From assembly GCA_019638515.1 (NCBI GenBank), contig JAHBTS010000001.1, positions 124,001 to 188,000 on the forward strand: 64,000 nucleotides of DNA, written 5' to 3'. This stretch comes from Chitinophagales bacterium. GTDB taxonomy: Bacteria; Bacteroidota; Bacteroidia; Chitinophagales; LD1. The translations under genes and the position numbers were made by a program. Positions 17,498 to 26,900 of this stretch are shown piece after piece. The notes beneath the pieces are model-generated. The model worked only from the letters and a program-made list of their open reading frames with translations, ran no database searches and was not told the origin of the DNA. The first letter of the stretch is position 1. Each line of letters opens with the position of its first letter.

Positions 17498-19330
17498 TTA
17501 TGCTGCCGTTACTTTAAAAGGAAACATGCCACTTGAGTTGTTTTCGAGATATACCAATACTTCGCGACATACATCCTGTTTAATGCTTTCGTCTAAACTG
17601 TGTTGTTTAAAATGTAGGTTTACTTCTATGCAGCGTGTGTAATTGCCATTGTTTCCACTTTCCATTATTACACCCTTTTTTACACTTGCATGATCTACAT
17701 AATTGCCGGCAATAGCCGCACATGCAACTTCAATGTCTTTAGGCGTAACTATACGTTGGCGGGTGAGTACATTGTTTTTGTAAACGTTTACACTTTCGGA
17801 TGGAGAAAGCGAATTTTTTCCTCCGGTTGAATTCGTCATAAGTATCACACTGTCGCGCATAAAAGCATTGCCTTGGTAGGTGTTTAACTTAGTTCCGGGG
17901 CGCACATTGTTGCCATCGGCAGCATCGGTGTTCCAATATTGTATAAACACATTGTCTGGAAAAGTGGCGGTATTTAGCAGTAGGTAGCTGATAGATTCGC
18001 TGCCTTGCAGAAGTGCTTCGTTCATACGCTGTTCTATGGATGCAATTACTTGGTTTACTTGCTTTACTTGAGTTTCTATAAAGTCGCGCCCGAGTGCAGA
18101 AAACGAAGCGCTTTCATCGCGCAGTAATTGGAGCATATATTGAGTGTATTCTACGGCACTTCTTTTATCGAATCTGCCAACTCCACTGTGGCGCAGCAAA
18201 TAACTGCCGGCAGGTGTTTGTGCCGGATTGCTTATGGCTGTTTCAAAAAACGGAGTGTCGTCTTGTGCGCGCACTTCTATAATGTCTAAAAATTTTGAAG
18301 GCGATTGTAGTGCTATAATGGTGTGTTTGTCTTCAATTCTATAAGTAATATCTTCCTTTTTTCGGTTAATTACCGGAAAGCAGTTGGTGGCGCAAAAAAT
18401 ATCGCTTAGGTTAAATGGTTGATCGCGTGGAGGAAGCTCCATGGTAATCCAAAGCATAGGCGATTTTACTTTTTGCAATGCACTTGCACCAAAAGCATTC
18501 TCTAATTGAGCTTGGGCTTCTGTTTCGGTTGTTTGTTGTATATTTTGGGTGCTAAGCTCTAAGGTTACAAAGTGGCGATTGTAAAAGGAGGTAGCGTGGG
18601 TTTCGTTTTGGGTGGTAATGTTATAGTGCGATTCAATTAGTTTTTTGTAGAGCGAAACGGAGTGTTTTCGCATATCTTCTATGCCAGGTTGCAGGGTAAG
18701 TTCTTGCGTTCCAAAGTAAAATTTTGCCGAGGCCAAATCTTTATAGAATGCGGCTGCTTCTGCAGGATTTCGATTTTCAAAAAAGAGTGTAAAGGTTTTA
18801 ATGTCGGATATATTTGCCAACGGCTCTATGCCAATGAAAATCGTATTGGGTGCAAGTGTTTTACCAATGGCAGTGGCTATAGTTTCTTTGGTTACAGATG
18901 TTTTGTAATTAAACAGCTTGTTGCCACATGCTAATAGGCGCACTTCGGCAGGTGTAAGCAAAAATTCTCCGCTGGGTGTAAAGAATACTTCGCTGTAAGT
19001 TTCGCGCATGCCATTCTCACGTTTTTTCTGAAAGTAAAAATGCTGATAAGTGGTGGTTTTTGCTTCCAAATCGGTAGGTGTGGCGTGGCAAATGGCGTGG
19101 GCAGGTGTGGCTCCGGTTAGCACATCGGGCGTAAGCAATTGCGTGAGCTTGAGTAGCAGGCGGCTTTCGGTAGAGTGAATTTCGTTATATACTTTTTCTA
19201 ACTCGTGAGCCGAAGCTCCCAATAGCAAATTCACCAAGGGGTCGAATGAATTTTCTATTGCCGTATCTGCAAAGCCCCACGTTTTTGCTGCATATGATAG
19301 CATTCTAGAGCGGATTTCCTGTTCTTCCAT
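17498..19330 (-). CDS. TssF-like type VI secretion baseplate protein
   Basis: TssF builds the T6SS baseplate wedge with TssG and TssE. The N-terminal region reads like Bacteroidota TssF: SFDPLVNLLLGASAHELEKVY, then a helix ending in KLTQLLTPD, then PAHAICHA. A middle section has FFTPSGEFLLTPAEVRLLACG and later beta-rich parts. Length (610) fits. No tssB, tssC, hcp, tssE, tssG, tssK, clpV or vgrG is near: upstream is a Kazal lipoprotein gene 91 bp away and downstream an MFS transporter. It could be a displaced T6SS subunit, a remnant, or a baseplate part of another contractile apparatus. The frame is intact. Confidence 0.68.
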   Translation of the reverse strand: MEEQEIRSRMLSYAAKTWGFADTAIENSFDPLVNLLLGASAHELEKVYNEIHSTESRLLLKLTQLLTPDVLTGATPAHAICHATPTDLEAKTTTYQHFYFQKKRENGMRETYSEVFFTPSGEFLLTPAEVRLLACGNKLFNYKTSVTKETIATAIGKTLAPNTIFIGIEPLANISDIKTFTLFFENRNPAEAAAFYKDLASAKFYFGTQELTLQPGIEDMRKHSVSLYKKLIESHYNITTQNETHATSFYNRHFVTLELSTQNIQQTTETEAQAQLENAFGASALQKVKSPMLWITMELPPRDQPFNLSDIFCATNCFPVINRKKEDITYRIEDKHTIIALQSPSKFLDIIEVRAQDDTPFFETAISNPAQTPAGSYLLRHSGVGRFDKRSAVEYTQYMLQLLRDESASFSALGRDFIETQVKQVNQVIASIEQRMNEALLQGSESISYLLLNTATFPDNVFIQYWNTDAADGNNVRPGTKLNTYQGNAFMRDSVILMTNSTGGKNSLSPSESVNVYKNNVLTRQRIVTPKDIEVACAAIAGNYVDHASVKKGVIMESGNNGNYTRCIEVNLHFKQHSLDESIKQDVCREVLVYLENNSSGMFPFKVTAA

Positions 19331-19421
19331 GTGCCGAAAGTAAGGTAATTAGGATGGGGAAAAAAATTTCGGAACGAAATGGGTAGCGCTAGATTTATAT
19401 GGCTCCGGTATAGCGCTGTAT

Positions 19422-19640
19422 TTACTTATTGCATTCACCTTGCTTTACAACACGAACGCCTGCACAGTCTGCTTCGCATTGGTTGGAATATGTTTTTCCA
19501 TTGCAACCGCAAACAGGCATGTATTCTTTTGTGCAAATGCAATCTGTTTTGGGATTTTCATTGCAATTTTTTTTGCAACTAAATGCTGTAAAACAAAGGG
19601 TGGAAGCCACCAACGATATGCCCAGAATTACTCTTTTCAT
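19422..19640 (-). CDS. Kazal-type protease-inhibitor lipoprotein
   Basis: This 72-residue precursor has a signal with lipobox-like TAFSC at about residues 18-22 and a compact Kazal domain. The pattern CICTKEYMPVCGCNGKTY, then SNQC, DC and a final GEC is textbook Kazal, with six or more paired cysteines. Kazal domains inhibit serine proteases; the exact target cannot be read. Surface anchoring would place it on the outer membrane or in the periplasm, possibly to protect the cell against its own or foreign proteases. Confidence 0.88.
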   Translation of the reverse strand: MKRVILGISLVASTLCFTAFSCKKNCNENPKTDCICTKEYMPVCGCNGKTYSNQCEADCAGVRVVKQGECNK

Positions 19641-19757
19641 CGGTAAAAAGTTATGTAAAACAATAAAGCACCATGCTTGCTGTGCAGTTTAGTTATTGGG
19701 CAGAAAGCAGGTGCCTAATACCAAACGAACAATGCCGGCAGTTGGTTGCCTTGTAGT

Positions 19758-21353
19758 TTAATTGTTTTCTGTTTTAAACTCGGAGTTAAGGTGAAATTGT
19801 ATTTCCGGATTATTGTCTTGCTCCATTCTTAGAAACCATTCGCTGGGCGCTAAATACACCAAATTACCATCTTTGTCGTGTACAATACTGGTGCTTTTAA
19901 AGCGAATAAAATCGTCTAATTTTTCTTTGTTGTTAGAAGTGAGCCAGCAGGCACGTGTCATGTTAATAGGTTGGAACTTACATGAGGCGCCATACTCGTG
20001 CAGCAATCGGTATTGAATAACTTCAAATTGGAGATCTCCAACGGTGCCCACAAATTTTCTGTTGCCGGGTTGCTGGGTAAATAACTGTGCCACACCTTCG
20101 TCTGTGAGTTGCGTAATGCCTTTCTCTAGCTGCTTGCTTTTCATAGGGTCGGTATTCACCAACTCTTTAAAAATCTCGGGCGAAAAACTCGGAATACCGC
20201 GATAATTCATGGCTTCGCCTTCGGTGAGGGTGTCGCCAATTTTAAAATTTCCGGTATCGTATAAACCTACTACATCGCCCGGAAAGGCTTCGTCCACAAT
20301 ATTTTTATCCTGCGCCAAAAAGGTAACGGGTGTATTAAAGCGCAATTCTTTTCCTAAGCGTTGGTGTTTATAGTATTTGTTTCGTTCGAATACTCCGCTT
20401 ACTATTCTAAAAAACGCAATTCTGTCGCGGTGTTTGGGGTCTAAGTTGGCGTGTATTTTAAACACAAAGCCTGTAAGTTTATTTTCGCTGGGTTGCACAA
20501 AACGCTTATCAGTTTCGCGTCCTTTTGGAGTGGGTGCTATGTCTAAGAAAGTATCGAGCAATTCTTGCACGCCAAAGTTATTAACGGCACTTCCAAAAAA
20601 CACGGGCGCCAAATCGCCTGCCAAGTATTGTTCGGTATTAAAAGTGTCGTAAACGCCTTCTATTAGTTCCACATCCTCGCGTAGGCGGGCGGCATCGCTA
20701 GCGTCAATAAGTTTATCCAGTTCGGGGTTGTTTAAGTCGCTGATGCTTACAATTTCATCGGCTACTTTAGTGGTGCTGGGTCTAAAGAGGTTCAGGTTTT
20801 TTTTATGAATGTTGTAAACGCCTTTAAAACGGCTGCCGCGGTTGATGGGCCAGCTTAAAGGTTGTACACTTATTTTAAGTTCTTTTTCAATTTCTTCTAA
20901 GAGTTCAAACGGCTCTTTGCCTTCGCGGTCGAGTTTGTTTATGAATACAATTACAGGTGTTTTGCGCATGGAACAAACTTCCATGAGTTTACGTGTTTGC
21001 TCTTCTACTCCTTTTACGCTATCTACTACCATAATTACGCTATCTACGGCAGTAAGTGTGCGGTAGGTATCTTCGGCAAAATCTTTGTGACCGGGTGTGT
21101 CTAAGATATTGATGAGTTTATCGCGATATTCAAAACTCATTACCGATGTGGCTACCGAAATACCGCGTTGTTTTTCTATTTCCATAAAGTCGCTGGTGGC
21201 AGCTTTTTTTATCTTGTTGCTTTTAACGGCTCCGGCTGTTTGTATGGCACCGCCAAATAGCAACAGTTTTTCGGTGAGGGTTGTTTTACCTGCATCGGGG
21301 TGGCTAATAATACCGAAGGTTTTGCGTTTATTGATTTGTTCCTGTAAATTCAT
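19758..21353 (-). CDS. prfC: Peptide chain release factor 3 (GTPase)
   Basis: RF3 recycles RF1/RF2 after termination. The 531-residue form beginning [13 protein letters not shown] matches the family length; ten more codons upstream are not family-like. GTPase motifs are present: G1 [10 protein letters not shown]2/switch area around [12 protein letters not shown]3 DTPGHKDF, and G4 NKLD. The C-terminal RF3 domain has the [18 protein letters not shown] segment. It is divergent from the response regulator gene, with an 80-bp gap between starts. Confidence 0.97.
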   Translation of the reverse strand: MNLQEQINKRKTFGIISHPDAGKTTLTEKLLLFGGAIQTAGAVKSNKIKKAATSDFMEIEKQRGISVATSVMSFEYRDKLINILDTPGHKDFAEDTYRTLTAVDSVIMVVDSVKGVEEQTRKLMEVCSMRKTPVIVFINKLDREGKEPFELLEEIEKELKISVQPLSWPINRGSRFKGVYNIHKKNLNLFRPSTTKVADEIVSISDLNNPELDKLIDASDAARLREDVELIEGVYDTFNTEQYLAGDLAPVFFGSAVNNFGVQELLDTFLDIAPTPKGRETDKRFVQPSENKLTGFVFKIHANLDPKHRDRIAFFRIVSGVFERNKYYKHQRLGKELRFNTPVTFLAQDKNIVDEAFPGDVVGLYDTGNFKIGDTLTEGEAMNYRGIPSFSPEIFKELVNTDPMKSKQLEKGITQLTDEGVAQLFTQQPGNRKFVGTVGDLQFEVIQYRLLHEYGASCKFQPINMTRACWLTSNNKEKLDDFIRFKSTSIVHDKDGNLVYLAPSEWFLRMEQDNNPEIQFHLNSEFKTENN

Positions 21354-21386
21354 AAAGTGCGCGAAGATAAATATTTCGCCCATGAA

Positions 21387-21394
21387 TAAGTTTG
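21387..21394 (+). promoter_or_regulatory. Possible -7 box (TAAGTTTG) for the response regulator gene
   Basis: An exact TAnnTTTG octamer lies 39 bp upstream of the regulator start in the 80-bp divergent gap to prfC. No convincing -33 TTG accompanies it, so it may be chance. Confidence 0.25.
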
Positions 21395-21433
21395 CATCAA
21401 GTTTGATTGGAATAAAGTAATATTGGCAATTGT

Positions 21434-22132
21434 ATGAGTGTAAGAATTCTACTGGCCGAAGATGAAGAAAATTTGGCGGATGTAATTGGCATGAACCTCG
21501 AAATGGAAGGGTTTGAAGTGGTTATTGCTACAAATGGAGTTGAAGCCTTGAAGAAGTTCTCGGAGCAGTATTTTAACCTTGTTATTTTGGATGTAATGAT
21601 GCCGGAAATGAGTGGTTTTGAGGTGTGCGAAAAAATTAGACTCAGCAATTTAGATACGCCTGTTTTGTTTCTTACAGCAAAGGATAATTACCTCGATAAA
21701 ATAAATGGTTTAAAGTTAGGTGCCGATGATTATCTTACCAAGCCATTTAACCTGGAGGAGTTGATTTTGCGGGTGCGCGTGTTGGTGAAGCATAGTTTAA
21801 AAGGCACAAAAGAGGCGGTAGAAGCAAAGAGTTATGTTTTTGGGGGCAACGAAATAAACTTTGTTACCTACAAAGCTAAGCTTGCTAATGGAGGCGAAGT
21901 AGAGCTTACCAAAAAGGAAACCACATTGCTTAAGTTGTTGATAGACCGCAAAGGAACAGTGGTTTCGCGCCAGCAAATATTGAATTATGTATGGGGCTAC
22001 GATGTGTACCCTTCTACCAGAACGATAGATAATTTTATACTTGTTTTTAGAAAGTATTTTGAAAAAGATGCCCGCAATCCTGTTTATTTTCACTCTATTA
22101 GAGGTGTGGGCTATAAGTTTACCGATGAGTGA
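21434..22132 (+). CDS. OmpR/PhoB-type response regulator (RprY-like)
   Basis: The receiver domain (about 1-118) has the acidic pair EDEE, the phosphoacceptor Asp in [12 protein letters not shown], Thr in LFLTAKD and Lys in YLTKPF. A linker is followed by a winged-helix DNA-binding domain (about 130-230) with [12 protein letters not shown] and [17 protein letters not shown]. Length (232) and composition fit RprY-like regulators of Bacteroidota. No sensor kinase is adjacent. Its stop codon abuts that of convergent rnpA with no intervening base. Confidence 0.95.
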   Translation: MSVRILLAEDEENLADVIGMNLEMEGFEVVIATNGVEALKKFSEQYFNLVILDVMMPEMSGFEVCEKIRLSNLDTPVLFLTAKDNYLDKINGLKLGADDYLTKPFNLEELILRVRVLVKHSLKGTKEAVEAKSYVFGGNEINFVTYKAKLANGGEVELTKKETTLLKLLIDRKGTVVSRQQILNYVWGYDVYPSTRTIDNFILVFRKYFEKDARNPVYFHSIRGVGYKFTDE

Positions 22133-22615
22133 TTATTGTGTAGAAATTGCTTTGCAGAATCTTTCGCACAGTTGCTGAATAGCAGTTTGCGCCATCTTAA
22201 AATCGGGGATTTCTTTTCCTTTAAACATAATGCAAATGGCAAACTGCCGTTGTTGGTTGGCAGCCGTTTGGTACACCGTATGTTTTTGGTGGCGCCAGGC
22301 TTCGCGCAATAGGCGCTTTACTTTGTTTCGGTTGGTGGCAAGCCTAAAGTTGCGTTTGCTTACGGCAAACATTGTTTGTGCCGGTACCTGAACAGAGTTG
22401 GGTTTTTCTAAATACAAAAAGGCAAAGCCATTTTTTTGAATCGCTTTGCCTTTCAGAAAAATTTCGTCTATTACTGTTTTCTTTTTGAGTTTTTCGGGTT
22501 TAGAAAACCTAAAGCCCTTTAGCAACTCCAAAGAACTACTTGAGACGTTTTTCGTCTGAAACTGTAAGTTTTTTTCTGCCTCTTGCTCTTCTGCGGGCAA
22601 GTAATTTTCTTCCAT
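22133..22615 (-). CDS. rnpA: Ribonuclease P protein component
   Basis: RnpA binds RNase P RNA for 5' maturation of tRNA. The core is visible: [19 protein letters not shown], then the RNR-type motif [14 protein letters not shown]. The family usually has 110-130 residues; from ATG 22615 the product would have 160, with about 30 extra residues encoded inside rpmH. A TTG at 22531 or 22525, just past the rpmH stop, would give a normal length. Both are possible. The gene is immediately downstream of rpmH on the same strand, the conserved order. Confidence 0.9.
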   Translation of the reverse strand: MEENYLPAEEQEAEKNLQFQTKNVSSSSLELLKGFRFSKPEKLKKKTVIDEIFLKGKAIQKNGFAFLYLEKPNSVQVPAQTMFAVSKRNFRLATNRNKVKRLLREAWRHQKHTVYQTAANQQRQFAICIMFKGKEIPDFKMAQTAIQQLCERFCKAISTQ

Positions 22616-22691
22616 TTTTAGTGCTCATTCTTTCGCGGAAGCCATGTTTGTTTACACGTTTTCTTCTGCTGGGCTGGAAAGTACGTTTCAT
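22536..22691 (-). CDS. rpmH: 50S ribosomal protein L34
   Basis: A 51-residue frame begins [19 protein letters not shown] and continues with [22 protein letters not shown], unmistakably bL34. It has a normal start, length and a short C-terminal tail ending in TVSDEKRLK. It lies just upstream of rnpA, and if rnpA uses its first ATG the last 80 bp of the gene are read in two frames. A -7 box lies about 45 bp upstream. Confidence 0.97.
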   Translation of the reverse strand: MKRTFQPSRRKRVNKHGFRERMSTKNGRKLLARRRARGRKKLTVSDEKRLK

Positions 22692-22734
22692 AATATTTTG
22701 CTATTTTCTTGTCTGCTTTCTTTAAAAAGGGAGG

Positions 22735-22742
22735 CAAATATA
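22735..22742 (-). promoter_or_regulatory. Putative -7 box (TATATTTG) upstream of rpmH
   Basis: Read on the minus strand, the octamer matches TAnnTTTG exactly and is followed by C, as before clpX. It is 43 bp upstream of the rpmH start. The -33 region is T-rich without a clear TTG. Confidence 0.42.
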
Positions 22743-22818
22743 TCACTATTTCCGAAAAAACATAGCCTATGTTTAATCTTGTGGTTTAATTGCCGTTTTT
22801 ATGCTGCCGGGTGGTGGT

Positions 22819-23397
22819 TTAGAGGTCGCTTACCCAGTTTTGAACATAGGCGGGATTTTTATTTATAGCAGGTAAATCTTTATTGAAAAAGGGCATAGAA
22901 TCGGGCGAAAAGGTAAGTATAGGCATGCCGGGTGTATATAAATCTACCAAAATAGTTAGGTAGGCAACTTGGTAGGGATCGGAAGCCACTGCTATTTTTT
23001 TGAAACCGAGTTTCTTGGCTAATTTTTTTCCGTATATAAGGTTTTCGTTGCTGTGCAGTGCTTTGGGTTCAATAAAGGTATTGCCGGAAGGTATGCCGAG
23101 GCTATCGGCAAAAATTTTCATTAAAGTTCCTTCTACGTAAGGTGTGTGTACGGCATTGCCCGAAAAAATAAAATTGCGTGCAATGCCGCGGTCGTAAAGC
23201 GCTTTGGCCCAGTGAACTCTTATACTGAATAATTCTTGGTGGCTGCTTGCTTCGAAAGGGTAGCCGGGAATAATAACTACATCGTAGGGTGCTTTGGCAA
23301 AACTTTTTGAATTTTTCTTGTTTACTAATTTTTCGAGCGAGCAAGATGTTGCCGAAAGCAAAAGAATTATTGCGGTTAAAAGTGTTAGGTAACGCAT
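22819..23397 (-). CDS. DUF218/YdcF-family lipoprotein
   Basis: The 192-residue form starts at MRYLTLLTAI, giving a signal with a lipobox-like SATSC near residue 19. The mature part has the YdcF/ElyC-type fold: DVVIIPGYPFE, then RVHWAKALYDRGIARNFIFSG and later ALHSNENLIYGKKLAKKLGF with ASDPYQVAY. The family includes envelope proteins such as ElyC and SanA, with poorly defined function. The gene ends far from rpmH and is 10 bp downstream of DUF3127 on the same strand. Confidence 0.8.
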   Translation of the reverse strand: MRYLTLLTAIILLLSATSCSLEKLVNKKNSKSFAKAPYDVVIIPGYPFEASSHQELFSIRVHWAKALYDRGIARNFIFSGNAVHTPYVEGTLMKIFADSLGIPSGNTFIEPKALHSNENLIYGKKLAKKLGFKKIAVASDPYQVAYLTILVDLYTPGMPILTFSPDSMPFFNKDLPAINKNPAYVQNWVSDL

Positions 23398-23407
23398 ATT
23401 ATATAGT

Positions 23408-23749
23408 TTAAAATGGAAGCGGATCAAAATCGTCCGGCACAAAATCCGGTTCTTGTATTGGAGGCTGCTGCACAGCGGTATTGCCTAGTGTTTCAATTTT
23501 CCATGCTTTTACATCGGTGTACCATTTGCCGTTAAATTCTCGGCTTTCTAGGTTGAAACTTATTTTAAGTTCTGTTCCGGCAGAAAGTTTGTCGGCTAAG
23601 TCGGCTTGCTCGTTCCATGCGGTGATGGCTACTTTCTTTGGAAACTTTTCTTTGGTTTCGAGTATAAATGGTTTCTTTTTCCAAGGTCCGTTGGCTCCAA
23701 CTCCGGTATTGGTTTCTAAAAGTGCCACAAGAGTTCCTGTAATTTCCAT
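23408..23749 (-). CDS. DUF3127 domain protein
   Basis: This 113-residue protein matches the DUF3127 family, which has an OB-fold-like beta structure and is common in Bacteroidota: GPWKKKPFILET, AITAWNEQADL, and ISFNLESREFNGKWYTDVKAWKIE. The acidic tail ending EPDFVPDDFDPLPF resembles the C-terminal tip of single-strand-binding proteins, which recruit partners. A DNA-related role is therefore a guess. It is the first gene of a two-gene unit with the DUF218 lipoprotein and is divergent from the giant adhesin gene. Confidence 0.85.
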   Translation of the reverse strand: MEITGTLVALLETNTGVGANGPWKKKPFILETKEKFPKKVAITAWNEQADLADKLSAGTELKISFNLESREFNGKWYTDVKAWKIETLGNTAVQQPPIQEPDFVPDDFDPLPF

Positions 23750-23941
23750 ATTTATTTATTTGAGTAAGTAATGTGCCGTAAAGTTACAATGAATTGAAAA
23801 TTATCGAGCGTAATTCTGCGAGTGTTGTGCGGGCTGTAAAGGTTTTCTTGAAGATTAGGTGCAAAACCGATATTCTTTTTAGCATTTGTTAGCATGAATT
23901 GAATAAAAAGATAATTTTACCCGCTTAAACATTATCTGATT

Positions 23942-26900
23942 ATGGGTGCTATCAGAGCAAAAATTTCAGTTCTTTTTTTGTTGGCAGTTTTAAGTGTAAC
24001 TGCGCAGCAAACTACCTTTAGAATCAATTACGATATCAACAATTTCGATTTTGCTTCAAAAACGGTAGAGTCGGTTACTACAGGAAATTATGTATTGTGT
24101 GGTTGGAATACCAATATAATTCCAATAGTTTCTTCCATTACCGAGGTGAATGGAAATGGAAACGTAGTATGGTCAAAACGTTATGCTACCAATAGTTTGG
24201 CGTACCAGTTGAATGATCTTAGGAAAGATGCAGCCGCCAGCCAGTACTATGCTTGTGGTGGTACTGAGTCTAATGCAGGCGTTTTATTGGTGTTGAATAG
24301 TGCGGGCACTCCGGTTATTTCTACTAATTTTTCTATGAGTGCGGCTACGGGTGTGTATTTTAATAGGTTAACTAAAGCAAGCGATGGCGGCTATGTGGTG
24401 GTTGGGTATGTAACGGGTTACGATCCCGATGGCGCAGGTCCTGAAATCAAGTTTTCGTCCATTACTTACACCGATAATAATGGCGATTCGCAAACAGAGC
24501 AAATTGGTTCGCCTATAATTGTAAAATTCGATGCCAATGGTAATCACTTGTGGCACCATGTTTTTAGATACTACAAAACTTCTGCCAAGTTACCTGCCGA
24601 TAGAATTTACAACGATGCTTCTTTTACAGATGTGGTAGAAGTGAGCGATGGTTACATTGCCGTAGGTAGTTACGATGTAAACGATTTCCGATCAGCTACC
24701 AATAGCGATGGCGATGATGCCACCCCAACAGATGCCTTGTTTTTGAAAACAACTGCCAGCGGAACTATTACTTACCACCAGCAGATAGATGCACCAAGCA
24801 CCTCTACTACCCAAAAAAGTAAAAATTTGGCATCTGCCAATAAAACAATTGCAGGGCTTCCGCTTATTGCAGGAAATGATGGCGATGGCAGACCGGGTTT
24901 ATTGATGCGTTTGCCGGGTTCGGGAGGTTGGTCTGCGCCAACATGGATAAGAAAATACTCTGTGGGCAGCAACTTCATATTTGGGCAATATCCATTTATG
25001 CCCAATACTTTTTTTGAAACGGATGATGGTAATTATGCTACTTGGGCGCAAATGATTGCTCTACCTTCAATAACTGTTTCTTCTGCGTTGTTAAAAGTGA
25101 ATCCGGCTAACGGAAGTGCTATTTTTGGTAAGCAATACAGTGTGAGCACATTTGCTCTACTACCAACCGGACAGCAGGTTTCAGATAAAGGCTATATCAG
25201 TTTATCGCTTGCGGGCGGGCTTACTAATTTCGATTTGCAGTTAATAAAAGCAGACTCGGCAGGAAATGCTCCGGCAGATTGTCCACAAACAGATTTGTCG
25301 CCTACCAACGAAACGCCTTCATATTCTTATGCCAGTCCTTACTACAATAGTTGGAATGCAAATGCTGTTTCTAATAATTCCGTATCTCCCATAGTTACTA
25401 ATCTTTCGGTGGCGCCCAATGTTTTGTGCCGCACAATTGCTTGTAATCCTAAACCTGCAACTCCAACGGCAGCGGCAAGCCCAGCCACTATTTGTGTTGG
25501 TCAGTCTTCGCAAATTACAGCTTCGGGAGGTAGTAATGTTACATATAGAATATATACGCAAGCCAATGGGGGAACTTCTATTGGAACGGCTCCTATGACA
25601 GTTACACCTTCGGTTACTACTACATATTATGTTGAGGCAGATGATAATAATAATCCGGGTTGCGTGAGTGCATCGCGTGTGCCGGTTACAGTTACGGTAA
25701 ACCAACTTCCGGATAATGTGGGCGCTATTTCTGGCTCTGTGAGTCCTTGCCCGGGAGCTCAATCTTATGCTATAACTGCGGTAAACAATGCCACAGGTTA
25801 TAGTTGGTCTGTGCCACCTGCAGGCGGTAGTGTTACTGGTGGTGGAAATTCTACCAATGCCACCATTACTTGGACGAATGCAGGCTCTTATGTAGTTACG
25901 GTTACTGCTTCTAATAATTGTGGTTCTAAACAAGGAACGCTAACTGTAAATGTACAGAGCGGCCCTCCTACAAGTATTGGTGCTATTACCGGAAACTTGA
26001 ACCCATGCCCCGGTAGCCAAACTTATACAGTGCCGGCAGTAGCAAATGCCACTAATTATGTATGGAATGTATCTGGAGGAGGCTCGGTTACGGGCGCGCA
26101 GGGTTCTACTTCCAATACCATCAATTGGACTACTGCGGGTGGTCCATATACAGTAAGTGTAACGGCAAGTAATGGCTGTGGCTCGGTGGGGCAAACCGCA
26201 CAAGTTACAGTGCAAAATGCTGCACCTTCAAACTTAGGTACCATAACAGGAAATGCCAATCCATGCCCGGGCAACCAAACTTATAGTATAAATGCGGTGC
26301 CTAATGCTACTTCATATACATGGGCAGTTTCGGGTGGTGGTAATGTTACTTCATCGCAGAATAGCGCTACTATAAATTGGCTTACAGCCGGAACTTATAC
26401 AGTAAGTGTTACAGCTAGTAATACTTGTGGCAATGCTACAGCAATACTTTCAGTAACTGTAAAAACAGCGCCTCCTACTTCAGTGAGTGTAATTTCCGGT
26501 AGTAATAATCCATGCCCGGGTACCGAAACATATTCTATTACACCTGTAGCCGGAGCTTCTAGTTACCAATGGAGCGTTTCTAACGGAGGCACTATTACGC
26601 AAGGACAAGGCACTACTTCCATAAATGTAAATTGGACAACACCGGGCGGCATTTATACCGTAAGTGTGCAGGCAAGCAATGATTGTGGTAATGCATCTAA
26701 TACATTAAGTGTAATGGTGCAAAATCCACCACCTGCTCAGCCTGGAGCTATTGTTGGCGATACCAGCGTGTGCGTGGGAAGTAAAACTTATAGCATTGGC
26801 CCGGTTGCCAATGCTACTTCATACACATGGGCAGTTTCGGGTGGCGGTACTATTACGCAAGGACAAGGAGCATTGAATCCAACCATAAACTGGACTACAG

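Noticed and set aside
19641..19757. Short minus-strand coding fragments between the Kazal gene and prfC
   Set aside because: No ATG-started frame of useful length and no recognisable peptide; I see only intergenic sequence.
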